Shown here: piece by piece, positions 1 to 5,926 of the stretch
Layout of the letters: the number at the start of each line of letters is the position of its first letter
Numbering within the stretch: position 1 is the first letter of the stretch
Notes under the pieces: generated by a model
Databases searched by the model: none
Told to the model about the DNA's origin: nothing
What the model saw: only the letters and a program-made list of their open reading frames with translations
Position numbers and translations under genes: made by a program
NCBI GenBank assembly: GCA_002315815.1
Contig: DCIN01000039.1
Span: forward strand, 456-10,979
Source of the DNA: Bacteroidales bacterium UBA1725
GTDB lineage: Bacteria; Bacteroidota; Bacteroidia; Bacteroidales; UBA932
Direction of reading: 5' to 3'
DNA: 10,524 nt

Positions 1-23
1 ATACTCGACAATCTTTGGTAACT

Positions 24-31
24 TATTTTTG
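24..31 (+). promoter_or_regulatory. Possible -7 box upstream of the plug-domain gene
   Basis: TATTTTTG fits the Bacteroidota -7 consensus TAnnTTTG exactly and would place a start site near 36-40, giving a leader of roughly 70 bases for the lipoprotein gene at 111. The matching -33 element would fall at the window edge (bases 1-4) and is not TTTG, so support is one-sided. The shared word CGCTTCACTT (33-42) lies directly downstream. A second exact match, TATGTTTG, sits at 98-105. Confidence 0.3.
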
Positions 32-32
32 T

Positions 33-42
33 CGCTTCACTT
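33..42 (+). repeat. Shared 10-base word, copy A (CGCTTCACTT)
   Basis: The word recurs at 2022-2031 on the same strand and at 5882-5891 on the opposite strand. All copies that I found are in non-coding gaps. Copies A and C extend to a 12-base match (TCGCTTCACTTA). It may be a regulator binding site or chance; no known operator was recognised. Confidence 0.4.
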
Positions 43-110
43 AAGATTCAGCCCTTGAAAACTGGGTGGGTATGCTCCGGAATATGTAGATTTTTAGTAT
101 GTTTGCAATT

Positions 111-587
111 ATGAAAGCAACCGCATTACTCCCCATCATTATGCTTGCCGCCATTTCTTGCGGTACTGCAAAGAATCAGAATTTCAAGTCAGAATCCGAA
201 GATGAAGTCGTGAACATCGGCTACCAGAAAGCGATGAAGAAAGATGTCAACGGAGCAGTTCATAGAATCAAGATCAAAGATGAGGGAATGAGCTTCACAA
301 ACATATACGAATATCTCAAAGGTTCCGTAGCCGGGCTTGAGGTAGAAGGAGAGACAAGCGGAAGACCGACAATCAGGATTCGCGGAATAAACTCCATCAC
401 AGGTCCCAACGACCCTCTTATCATCGTGGACGGGGTATATGAAAGTGTCGAAGGTCTCTCCGGCATCAACCCAAGAGATGTGGATACTGTGGATGTATTG
501 AAAGACGCCTCTATGACCGCATCTTATGGTTCAAGAGGATCAGGAGGCGTCATCATCATCACCCTGAAAAAGGGTGGAAAAGACTGA
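111..587 (+). CDS. Stand-alone SusC/RagA-type TonB plug-domain lipoprotein
   Basis: A 158-residue protein consisting of a signal peptide and a TonB-dependent-receptor plug. The N-terminus is M-K followed by a hydrophobic stretch and a lipobox (AISC, Cys17). A TonB-box-like segment (DEVVNIGY, about 31-38) is followed by a complete SusC-type plug at about 60-154, with the hallmark runs TIRIRGINSI, NDPLIIVDGV, VLKDAS and YGSRG. In SusC proteins the plug sits at the N-terminus of a porin of about 1000 residues; here the frame stops cleanly right after the plug and no barrel follows. The start at 111 is preferred because it gives a compact lipoprotein signal; ATG 99 would add MFAI. Family assignment is firm, function is unknown. 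It may bind TonB or a partner barrel, or be a degenerate receptor fragment. It is convergent with the lyase gene. Confidence 0.85.
   Translation: MKATALLPIIMLAAISCGTAKNQNFKSESEDEVVNIGYQKAMKKDVNGAVHRIKIKDEGMSFTNIYEYLKGSVAGLEVEGETSGRPTIRIRGINSITGPNDPLIIVDGVYESVEGLSGINPRDVDTVDVLKDASMTASYGSRGSGGVIIITLKKGGKD
560..576. terminator. Perfect stem-loop at the convergent gene junction
   Basis: CACCCT (560-565) and AGGGTG (571-576) form a perfect 6-bp stem with a GAAAA loop. It lies inside the last codons of the plug gene, 15-31 bases beyond the stop of the opposing lyase gene. The + strand downstream is only moderately T-rich (TTATTACTTCTTCTTT from 587). It could serve as a bidirectional terminator for two genes whose stops are only three bases apart, but it may simply reflect the codons for TLKKGG. 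Confidence 0.35.
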
Positions 588-590
588 TTA

Positions 591-1958
591 TTACTTCTTC
601 TTTGCCAGGCCCGGAATCTTGTTAAGATCTACGATGACGAGATTCAAACGCTTGGCATTGCTGTATTTACCTGTCTGGTAACAAAGTTTTGTTCCATCGG
701 GGCTGAAGAAAGGCTGTGCGTGATCGGGAGCCATTCTGTTTCCTGATGATATCTGGTATTTGTGACCTGTTGCGACATCAATGACCCAGATGCTTCCGCC
801 GAAAGTGTCTCCACAGGCAAGTCGGTTGTCCCTGGTGGAGTTGCAGTGCCAGAATCCGCGTCCTGTAAGTGCTGAACTTCTGTCTTTTTCCATCTCCACG
901 TTTCCGAGACAGTCAACATCGTCGGTGCGGAGGTTGATGCGGAAGATACCGTTTGCTTGCTTGCGGAGCTGGGGCTGCCATCCAAGAACATTGAAATAAA
1001 CATAATCCTCTGTCCCAAAAGTCTCGTGGGTCACCCAATCGAGAGCAGTCTCCTTATAGAGAGGCTTGAAATCCGAACCGTCAGCCTTTACATACCACAT
1101 TCTCTGGTTTGCATCTCCACCGGTCTCGCAGCAGAAAACTATCTCATCGTTGCGGAAACGACTGCACTGGATATGCCCCACACTGAACTCACAGTTCACC
1201 ACGAATGAGGTCTCACCGGTCTTTAGATTCATCTTGCGTATTCCACTGAGATGCTGGCGTGTCTTTACAGGCTGATCATCTCGGGGCACGAATGCATTTG
1301 CGTTCATTCTGTCCATCTCTTCCTGAGTTCCTTCACGGCTGACGGTGATGTATGCATAATCATCTTCGCTGCTGATACAGAAGCTGCCCGGGTTACCCAT
1401 CTCCTTGCTTGTAGGGAATGTTCCGAGGCATGTCATATAGTCATCCTGCTTTGTTGCCTTGCCCTTGGCAGCGTCTGCAAAGAATTTGTCGAGATCCATA
1501 ACATACATAGACCACTTGCCGGGTTGGCCGGGTTCGGTTCCGCGCTCGGTACGGCTGAAGAAAAGTTTGTTGGACCTGTTTGCAAGATATCCCTGGCCTC
1601 CATTCCCGTCCGTTGCCTGAATAATCTTACCAGTGGCCACTTCTATAAAATATGTGTGGGTAGGGGCGAAGTTCATCCTTCTTCCATTTGGTCCCTGAGG
1701 AGCAGCCTCTGCTGCTTCGGGTGCCTTCTCTGAACGTGAAGATGATCGGAACATCAGGTATTTCTGATCATAAGTCCACATAGGATCCGTCTGATAAATG
1801 AACTTGTCGTTCTTGAGTGTGTCAGTCAGGAGGGTTAGTTTCACTCCTGTCTGATCATCCTTGATTGTTTTCTTCTCAGCAGCTTGCCATTTGCCGAACT
1901 GTGCGAATGCCGATGTACCAAGAAGTACGGCAGAAACAATTGTAAATAATTTTTTCAT
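591..1958 (-). CDS. Secreted oligogalacturonate lyase family protein (PL22-like beta-propeller)
   Basis: A 455-residue protein with a Sec signal peptide (residues 1-19, AFA then Gln20) and a propeller-like body of repeated strands with PD40/TolB-like motifs such as FSPDGTKLCYQT (418-429). PL22 enzymes cleave short oligogalacturonates, giving unsaturated keto-uronates, and use a metal held by histidines. Candidate ligands are H262 (SVGH), H311 (WVTHE), H371 and H413-x-Q415 in DHAQPFFSPDG. From memory, the enterobacterial enzyme has HPH where this has HAQ, so the site may be a variant. Enterobacterial Ogl is cytoplasmic, whereas the signal peptide here puts this one in the periplasm. An inserted Ala/Glu/Pro-rich loop (about 76-93) is unusual. 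It lies opposite and divergent to the glycan-degradation run starting at 2124. A different PD40 propeller function is possible. Confidence 0.75.
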   Translation of the reverse strand: MKKLFTIVSAVLLGTSAFAQFGKWQAAEKKTIKDDQTGVKLTLLTDTLKNDKFIYQTDPMWTYDQKYLMFRSSSRSEKAPEAAEAAPQGPNGRRMNFAPTHTYFIEVATGKIIQATDGNGGQGYLANRSNKLFFSRTERGTEPGQPGKWSMYVMDLDKFFADAAKGKATKQDDYMTCLGTFPTSKEMGNPGSFCISSEDDYAYITVSREGTQEEMDRMNANAFVPRDDQPVKTRQHLSGIRKMNLKTGETSFVVNCEFSVGHIQCSRFRNDEIVFCCETGGDANQRMWYVKADGSDFKPLYKETALDWVTHETFGTEDYVYFNVLGWQPQLRKQANGIFRINLRTDDVDCLGNVEMEKDRSSALTGRGFWHCNSTRDNRLACGDTFGGSIWVIDVATGHKYQISSGNRMAPDHAQPFFSPDGTKLCYQTGKYSNAKRLNLVIVDLNKIPGLAKKK

Positions 1959-2123
1959 TATGTTTGAATTGATAAAAATGAGTCAATTTTTCTATTTCTT
2001 TCCCTTCATTAAATACGATTGCGCTTCACTTGCTTGTATTGTCACACCACAACATCACAATCCTTTCAGAAAGTTAATGAAAAGTCAATGTAAAATAAAA
2101 GCTTATTTATAAATTTGTACGAA
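1959..2123. promoter_or_regulatory. Divergent control region between the PL22 gene and the DUF6250-like gene
   Basis: This 165-base AT-rich gap must carry the promoters of both outward-facing genes. Rightward it holds TAAATTTG (2110-2117, an exact -7 match only six bases before ATG 2124) and TACGATTG (2014-2021, one mismatch) immediately followed by the shared word CGCTTCACTT (2022-2031). A tandem 8-base direct repeat, CACCACAA then CATCACAA (2045-2060), could be an operator. No convincing TTTG -33 box was found on the + strand. On the minus strand the best -7 candidate is TAACTTTC (one mismatch), also without a -33 partner. Confidence 0.45.
2022..2031 (+). repeat. Shared 10-base word, copy B (CGCTTCACTT)
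   Basis: An exact copy of the word at 33-42, in the middle of the divergent control region, 63 bases upstream of the PL22 start and 92 bases upstream of ATG 2124. As in copy A, it directly follows a -7-like box on the + strand. Confidence 0.4.
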
Positions 2124-2792
2124 ATGACCAATTATCCGTTATTATTTGCGCTGATGTTAGCCGCGCTTCCTTGCAAAATTCAGGCCCCATCCGCACTGAA
2201 CATAGAGGATTTCGAACAGTACTGGACGATAGAATCCGAATCCCCCGACTACAAGTTGAGCTTTGATGACGGGTGCTGCGAAATAATATCACCGAAAGGT
2301 CTCACACTGTGGCGAAAGGAGAAGATGTCGGGTAATGTTGTGATAGAATACGATGCCAGAGTGATGAAGGAGACTGAGTCCGACCGTCTCAGCGACCTGA
2401 ACTGCTTCTGGATGGCATCCGATCCGCGAGCCGAAAGCCTCTGGACCAATCTTGAAAAGAGAGGAGGAGTGTTCTCAAACTGTGCGACAATGCAGCTCTA
2501 CTATGTAGGTTACGGCGGCAACTCAAACAAGACGACCCGCTTCCGCAGATATGACGGTAATCCAGGTCCTGCGATAATCAAGGAGTACACTGACCCGGAG
2601 CATCTGCTCCAACCAAACAGATGGTATCACATCAGGCTGGAATGCAAAGACGGAACGGTAAGTTATGAGATTAATGGTGAACGTCTTTTCGAATGGACAG
2701 ACCCCAATCCGCTCAAAGAAGGGTGGTTCGGTTTCCGCACCACACTCTCACGCACCCAGATAATGAATTTCAGGTACAACAGCGTAAATTAA
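2124..2792 (+). CDS. Secreted DUF6250-like protein of a pectin/glycan locus
   Basis: A 222-residue protein with a hydrophobic N-terminal signal (about 1-20) and a single beta-rich domain. Conserved-looking runs are LTLWRKEKMSGNVVIEYDAR (60-79), SDLNCFWMASDP (90-101), LYYVGYGGNSNKTTRFRRYD (125-144) and GWFGFRTT (200-207). These resemble, from memory, the Bacteroidota family DUF6250, whose layout suggests a concanavalin-like jelly roll that binds or cleaves sugar. Tryptophan and tyrosine richness fits a carbohydrate surface. No catalytic residues can be assigned. The signal end is ambiguous: Cys17 follows Pro16, a poor lipobox, and no good signal peptidase I site is obvious. A TTG start at 2115 is possible, but ATG 2124 is preferred. 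It heads the rightward run and is separated from GH105 by 82 bases with no visible promoter. Confidence 0.65.
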   Translation: MTNYPLLFALMLAALPCKIQAPSALNIEDFEQYWTIESESPDYKLSFDDGCCEIISPKGLTLWRKEKMSGNVVIEYDARVMKETESDRLSDLNCFWMASDPRAESLWTNLEKRGGVFSNCATMQLYYVGYGGNSNKTTRFRRYDGNPGPAIIKEYTDPEHLLQPNRWYHIRLECKDGTVSYEINGERLFEWTDPNPLKEGWFGFRTTLSRTQIMNFRYNSVN

Positions 2793-2800
2793 CAAGTACA

Positions 2801-2856
2801 GACATAAATTGGCAAACACATATTAACAGGCATAAATTGACAAACACATATTAACA
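2801..2856 (+). repeat. Two adjacent 28-base tandem repeats in the GH105 leader
   Basis: Units 2801-2828 and 2829-2856 abut directly and match at 26 of 28 positions, differing only at unit positions 2 and 12. A further ATTAACA at 2788-2794 is an echo of the unit end. The stretch is A/C-rich, as is usual before Bacteroidota start codons, and ends 18 bases ahead of ATG 2875. It may result from slippage or duplication. An effect on translation or mRNA stability is possible but unproven. Confidence 0.85.
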
Positions 2857-2874
2857 AACACAAACAAGCAACAA

Positions 2875-4182
2875 ATGAAGAAGTACATTCCGGAAGTCAT
2901 CGCGCTGGTTCTCTGTTGCAGCGCATTCGCACAGCAACCGTCAGGAAAGTTGCTGACAGACTCCAACACTCCTCTGCATCTCCTCCAACCGGATTACAAC
3001 GTTCCCTACGGAGTTCCTTCCATAGATAAAATCAAGTCTGACCTGGATTGTGTACTCAAGTTCATTGACGAGGGCACTCCTGCCAGAATCGCTTCCAATG
3101 GACGTGTGGAGCAGGGCATTTTCAGACTCAACAGTTACGAATGGGGTGTGACATATTGCGGAGTGCTGAACGCCGCCGCATCAACAGGTGACCGGAAGTA
3201 TCTTGATTATGCCGTTTCGCGTATGGAATTTATGGCATCCAATCTGAAACTCTACCGCAGTCTTCAGCATCCCGGAGCTCTCGATGATTGTGGGGCCATA
3301 ACCACTTCGATGATCAAGGCATCACAGGACAACCCCAATCTCGCCACAAGCCTCAGGACTGTTATGGACAATTGTGCCGACTACATAATGAATAAGGAAT
3401 ACCGCCTTGAAGACGGCACATTCGCCCGTACCAGACCGCTAAAAAACAGTGTGTGGCTGGACGACATCTTTATGGGTGTTCCCGCCCTCGCGTGGTATGG
3501 CAAGTTCACTGGAGAAAGCAAATACATAGACGAGGCCGCCCGTCAGATTCTTCTCTTCAAGAAGCATATGTGGCTGCCTGAAAAGAACCTGTTCCGTCAC
3601 GGATGGGTTGAATCAATGGACGTTCACCCTGATTTCTGCTGGGCACGCGCAAACGGCTGGGCTTTTCTTGCAATGTCTGAGGTCCTGGACGTTCTTCCCG
3701 AGAACCATCCCGACAGAGCTGAGATTCTGGATCTCTTCCAGCACCACGCCAAAGGCCTCTGTGCCCTCCAGAGCGGAGAGGGATTCTGGCATCAGCTGCT
3801 TGACCGCAATGACAGCTATCTCGAAACATCCGCCACTGCCATCTATGCTTACTGCATAGCACACGGCATCAACAAGGGCTGGCTCAATAACCTTGCCTAC
3901 GGTCCCGCCGCTATACTGGCTTGGAACGCCGTATCCACAAAAATCAATTCTTCCGGAGCAGTTGAAGGAACTTGCGTAGGCACTGGAATGGCTTTCGATC
4001 CGGCATTCTACTATTATCGTCCCGTCAGTGCTTTTGCCGCCCACGGATACGGTCCGGTTCTGCTCGCAGGTTCCGAACTGATTGCTCTCTGCAAGAACTA
4101 TTATCCCAGACTGAACGACAATGCCGTTCAGTTCTACTCCACAGATCATTCAAAAGAAGGAGCCATTTTTCACGAACAATAA
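2875..4182 (+). CDS. Unsaturated glucuronyl/rhamnogalacturonyl hydrolase (GH105)
   Basis: A 435-residue secreted enzyme with a Sec signal (residues 1-19, AFA then QQ) and an (alpha/alpha)6-barrel of GH105/GH88 type. Diagnostic runs are VWLDDIFMGVPALAWYGKFT (193-212), where Asp196 or Asp197 is the expected general acid, WARANGWAFLAMSEVL (256-271), LLDRNDSYLETSATA (308-322) and GAVEGTCVGTGM (361-372). GH105 enzymes hydrate and release the 4,5-unsaturated uronic acid left at the non-reducing end by polysaccharide lyases, typically from rhamnogalacturonan I and, in marine strains, from ulvan. The exact linkage cannot be read from the sequence. It agrees with the lyase-type gene next door. The signal peptide places it in the periplasm. 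The next gene begins 20 bases after the stop, so co-transcription is likely. Confidence 0.88.
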   Translation: MKKYIPEVIALVLCCSAFAQQPSGKLLTDSNTPLHLLQPDYNVPYGVPSIDKIKSDLDCVLKFIDEGTPARIASNGRVEQGIFRLNSYEWGVTYCGVLNAAASTGDRKYLDYAVSRMEFMASNLKLYRSLQHPGALDDCGAITTSMIKASQDNPNLATSLRTVMDNCADYIMNKEYRLEDGTFARTRPLKNSVWLDDIFMGVPALAWYGKFTGESKYIDEAARQILLFKKHMWLPEKNLFRHGWVESMDVHPDFCWARANGWAFLAMSEVLDVLPENHPDRAEILDLFQHHAKGLCALQSGEGFWHQLLDRNDSYLETSATAIYAYCIAHGINKGWLNNLAYGPAAILAWNAVSTKINSSGAVEGTCVGTGMAFDPAFYYYRPVSAFAAHGYGPVLLAGSELIALCKNYYPRLNDNAVQFYSTDHSKEGAIFHEQ

Positions 4183-4202
4183 CAGACAAGTTGATTGACC
4201 TT

Positions 4203-5870
4203 ATGAAAAGCAAGCCAAGCATCGGAAATCTCGTCGCGACAGCCGCAGCTGCAGTTGCAGTCGTATTTGCAACTTCCTGCAACTCAAACATCAGCGATAA
4301 TCTTCCCGCTCCGCATCTCGAGAAGAGGGGGGAGGTGACACAACTCATCGTAAAGGGAGAGCCCTGGCTCGCCCTCGCCTGCGAACTGCATAACTCCTCA
4401 GCGTCGAGCGTTGCCTATATGAAGGAATACTGGCCCAAGCTCAAGGACGCCGGTCTGAACACAGTACTCGCCACAGTTTCCTGGGAACAGGTGGAACCAG
4501 AGGAAGGAGTATTCGACTTCAGCGTTGTTGACGGTATCATCGCCGATGCCAGAAAGAATGATCTCAAACTGGTTCTCCTTTGGTTCGGAAGCTGGAAGAA
4601 CGGAATCACCAGTTACGAGCCGAAATGGGTCAAGAAGGACACTGAACGTTTTCCTCTTGCTCTGACAAAGGAAGGCAAGCAGCTCCCCATTCTCACGACT
4701 CTCTGCCAGAACAGCTGGGAAGCCGACGGGAAAGCCTATGCAGCCTTGATGAAACATATCCGCGAAGTGGATGCATCCACCCAGACAGTGATAATGATGC
4801 AGATGGAAAACGAAGTCGGCCTGCACGGTTATACAAGGGACTACAGTCCTCTTGCAGAGGCAGCCTTTGCCGCTGATGTACCCCAAACGCTGTTGGAGCA
4901 CTACGGCAAGACGGAAGGAGGATCGTGGGAGGAAGTGTTCGGCAAAAGCGACCGCACAGACGAAATGTTTATGGCTTGGAACTATGCAAGCTATATGGAC
5001 AAGGTGTCGGCAGCAGGCAAGGCAGAGTACGACCTGCCCACCTTCGTGAACGCCTGGATTGTACAGCCCGAAGACACTCGCCCGGGCAATTATCCTTCCG
5101 GCGGTCCCCAGTCACAGAACCACGAAATCTACAGGGTGGCAGCCCCCAATATTGATATCCTCTCCCCCGACATCTATCTCAATGACTTCCCTGCCATAAT
5201 CAAAATGTACTCAGAAAACGGCAATCCCGTATTCATCCCCGAATCGAAATCCGGACAAGCGGGCGCGGCAAATGCAGCTTATGCCATTGGCGAGATGGGG
5301 GCAATCGGCTACTCACCTTTCGGCTTCGACGGCAGTGTCGGTTCAGAAATGAACGCAACGTTTTCCGAATTCTACAAAGCAGCCGGAAGCATCTCCGGCA
5401 AAATTCTCGCCGCTCAGGCTGAAGGCAAGATTCGCGGTGCGTGGGTTACAGGGGCCGATCCTGCATATTACAGTCAGAGCGTGACGCTCGGGGATTACAA
5501 AGTGAACGTTGAACTTGTCTCCAGCGGCCGCCGCAACGGAGGAGCGCCTCAACTGACCGGAGGAAGTTATAATGCCGGTTCCTATGGTTATGCGATGATA
5601 CTCCAGGAAGAGGACGGGTATCTCGTTCTCGGATCCAACGTGCGCGTGACTTTCTTCCCGGCAGAGGGCAACAGCACTGTAGGTCTGGCCAAAGTCACCG
5701 AAGGCAAATTCATTGACGGAAAGTGGGTGGAAGGCCGTTGGCTCAACGGAGATGAAATCCAGCTCCGTTATGACCTGCTCTATGCAGTGGAGGAAGGTCT
5801 TTCAGGACAAGGACTCAACTTTGGCAACCCTCATCCTGCATTCCTCAAGGTTGAACTGTTCAATTATTGA
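4203..5870 (+). CDS. GH35-like beta-galactosidase lipoprotein with DUF5597 C-terminus
   Basis: A 555-residue protein with a lipobox (ATSC, Cys26) after an alanine/valine-rich signal, so probably membrane-anchored. A clan GH-A TIM barrel covers about residues 45-400. Glu204 in IMMQMENEVG is the likely acid/base and Glu347 in NPVFIPESKSG the likely nucleophile; their spacing (143) is close to that recalled for Cellvibrio Bgl35A. The C-terminal beta domain ends with GKWVEGRWLNGDE (506-518), typical of DUF5597. Members remove terminal beta-galactose from plant cell-wall oligosaccharides; the exact substrate here is inferred only. The open frame extends upstream to 3972, but that part overlaps GH105 and lacks a signal, so ATG 4203 is chosen. 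It is 20 bases after GH105 and 56 bases before the sulfatase. Confidence 0.83.
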   Translation: MKSKPSIGNLVATAAAAVAVVFATSCNSNISDNLPAPHLEKRGEVTQLIVKGEPWLALACELHNSSASSVAYMKEYWPKLKDAGLNTVLATVSWEQVEPEEGVFDFSVVDGIIADARKNDLKLVLLWFGSWKNGITSYEPKWVKKDTERFPLALTKEGKQLPILTTLCQNSWEADGKAYAALMKHIREVDASTQTVIMMQMENEVGLHGYTRDYSPLAEAAFAADVPQTLLEHYGKTEGGSWEEVFGKSDRTDEMFMAWNYASYMDKVSAAGKAEYDLPTFVNAWIVQPEDTRPGNYPSGGPQSQNHEIYRVAAPNIDILSPDIYLNDFPAIIKMYSENGNPVFIPESKSGQAGAANAAYAIGEMGAIGYSPFGFDGSVGSEMNATFSEFYKAAGSISGKILAAQAEGKIRGAWVTGADPAYYSQSVTLGDYKVNVELVSSGRRNGGAPQLTGGSYNAGSYGYAMILQEEDGYLVLGSNVRVTFFPAEGNSTVGLAKVTEGKFIDGKWVEGRWLNGDEIQLRYDLLYAVEEGLSGQGLNFGNPHPAFLKVELFNY

Positions 5871-5881
5871 ATTCTGTCTAT

Positions 5882-5891
5882 AAGTGAAGCG
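5882..5891 (-). repeat. Shared 10-base word, copy C (reads CGCTTCACTT on the minus strand)
   Basis: The third exact copy of the word found at 33-42 and 2022-2031, in the 56-base gap before the sulfatase gene. On the + strand it reads AAGTGAAGCG, and a related GGTGAAGT follows at 5904-5911. No TAnnTTTG box is visible in this gap, so any role would be as an operator or RNA element rather than beside a local promoter. Confidence 0.4.
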
Positions 5892-5926
5892 AAAAAACAG
5901 GTTGGTGAAGTAAAACAAACAACTTA

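Noticed and set aside
1251..1733. 160-residue + strand ORF opposite the PL22 gene
   Set aside because: Antisense shadow of a well-supported gene; Cys/Leu/His-rich composition with no recognisable domain.
3972..4202. 77-residue in-frame extension ahead of the GH35 gene
   Set aside because: It overlaps GH105 coding sequence, is Arg/Ser-rich in the manner of an off-frame reading, and would bury the lipoprotein signal that starts at 4203.
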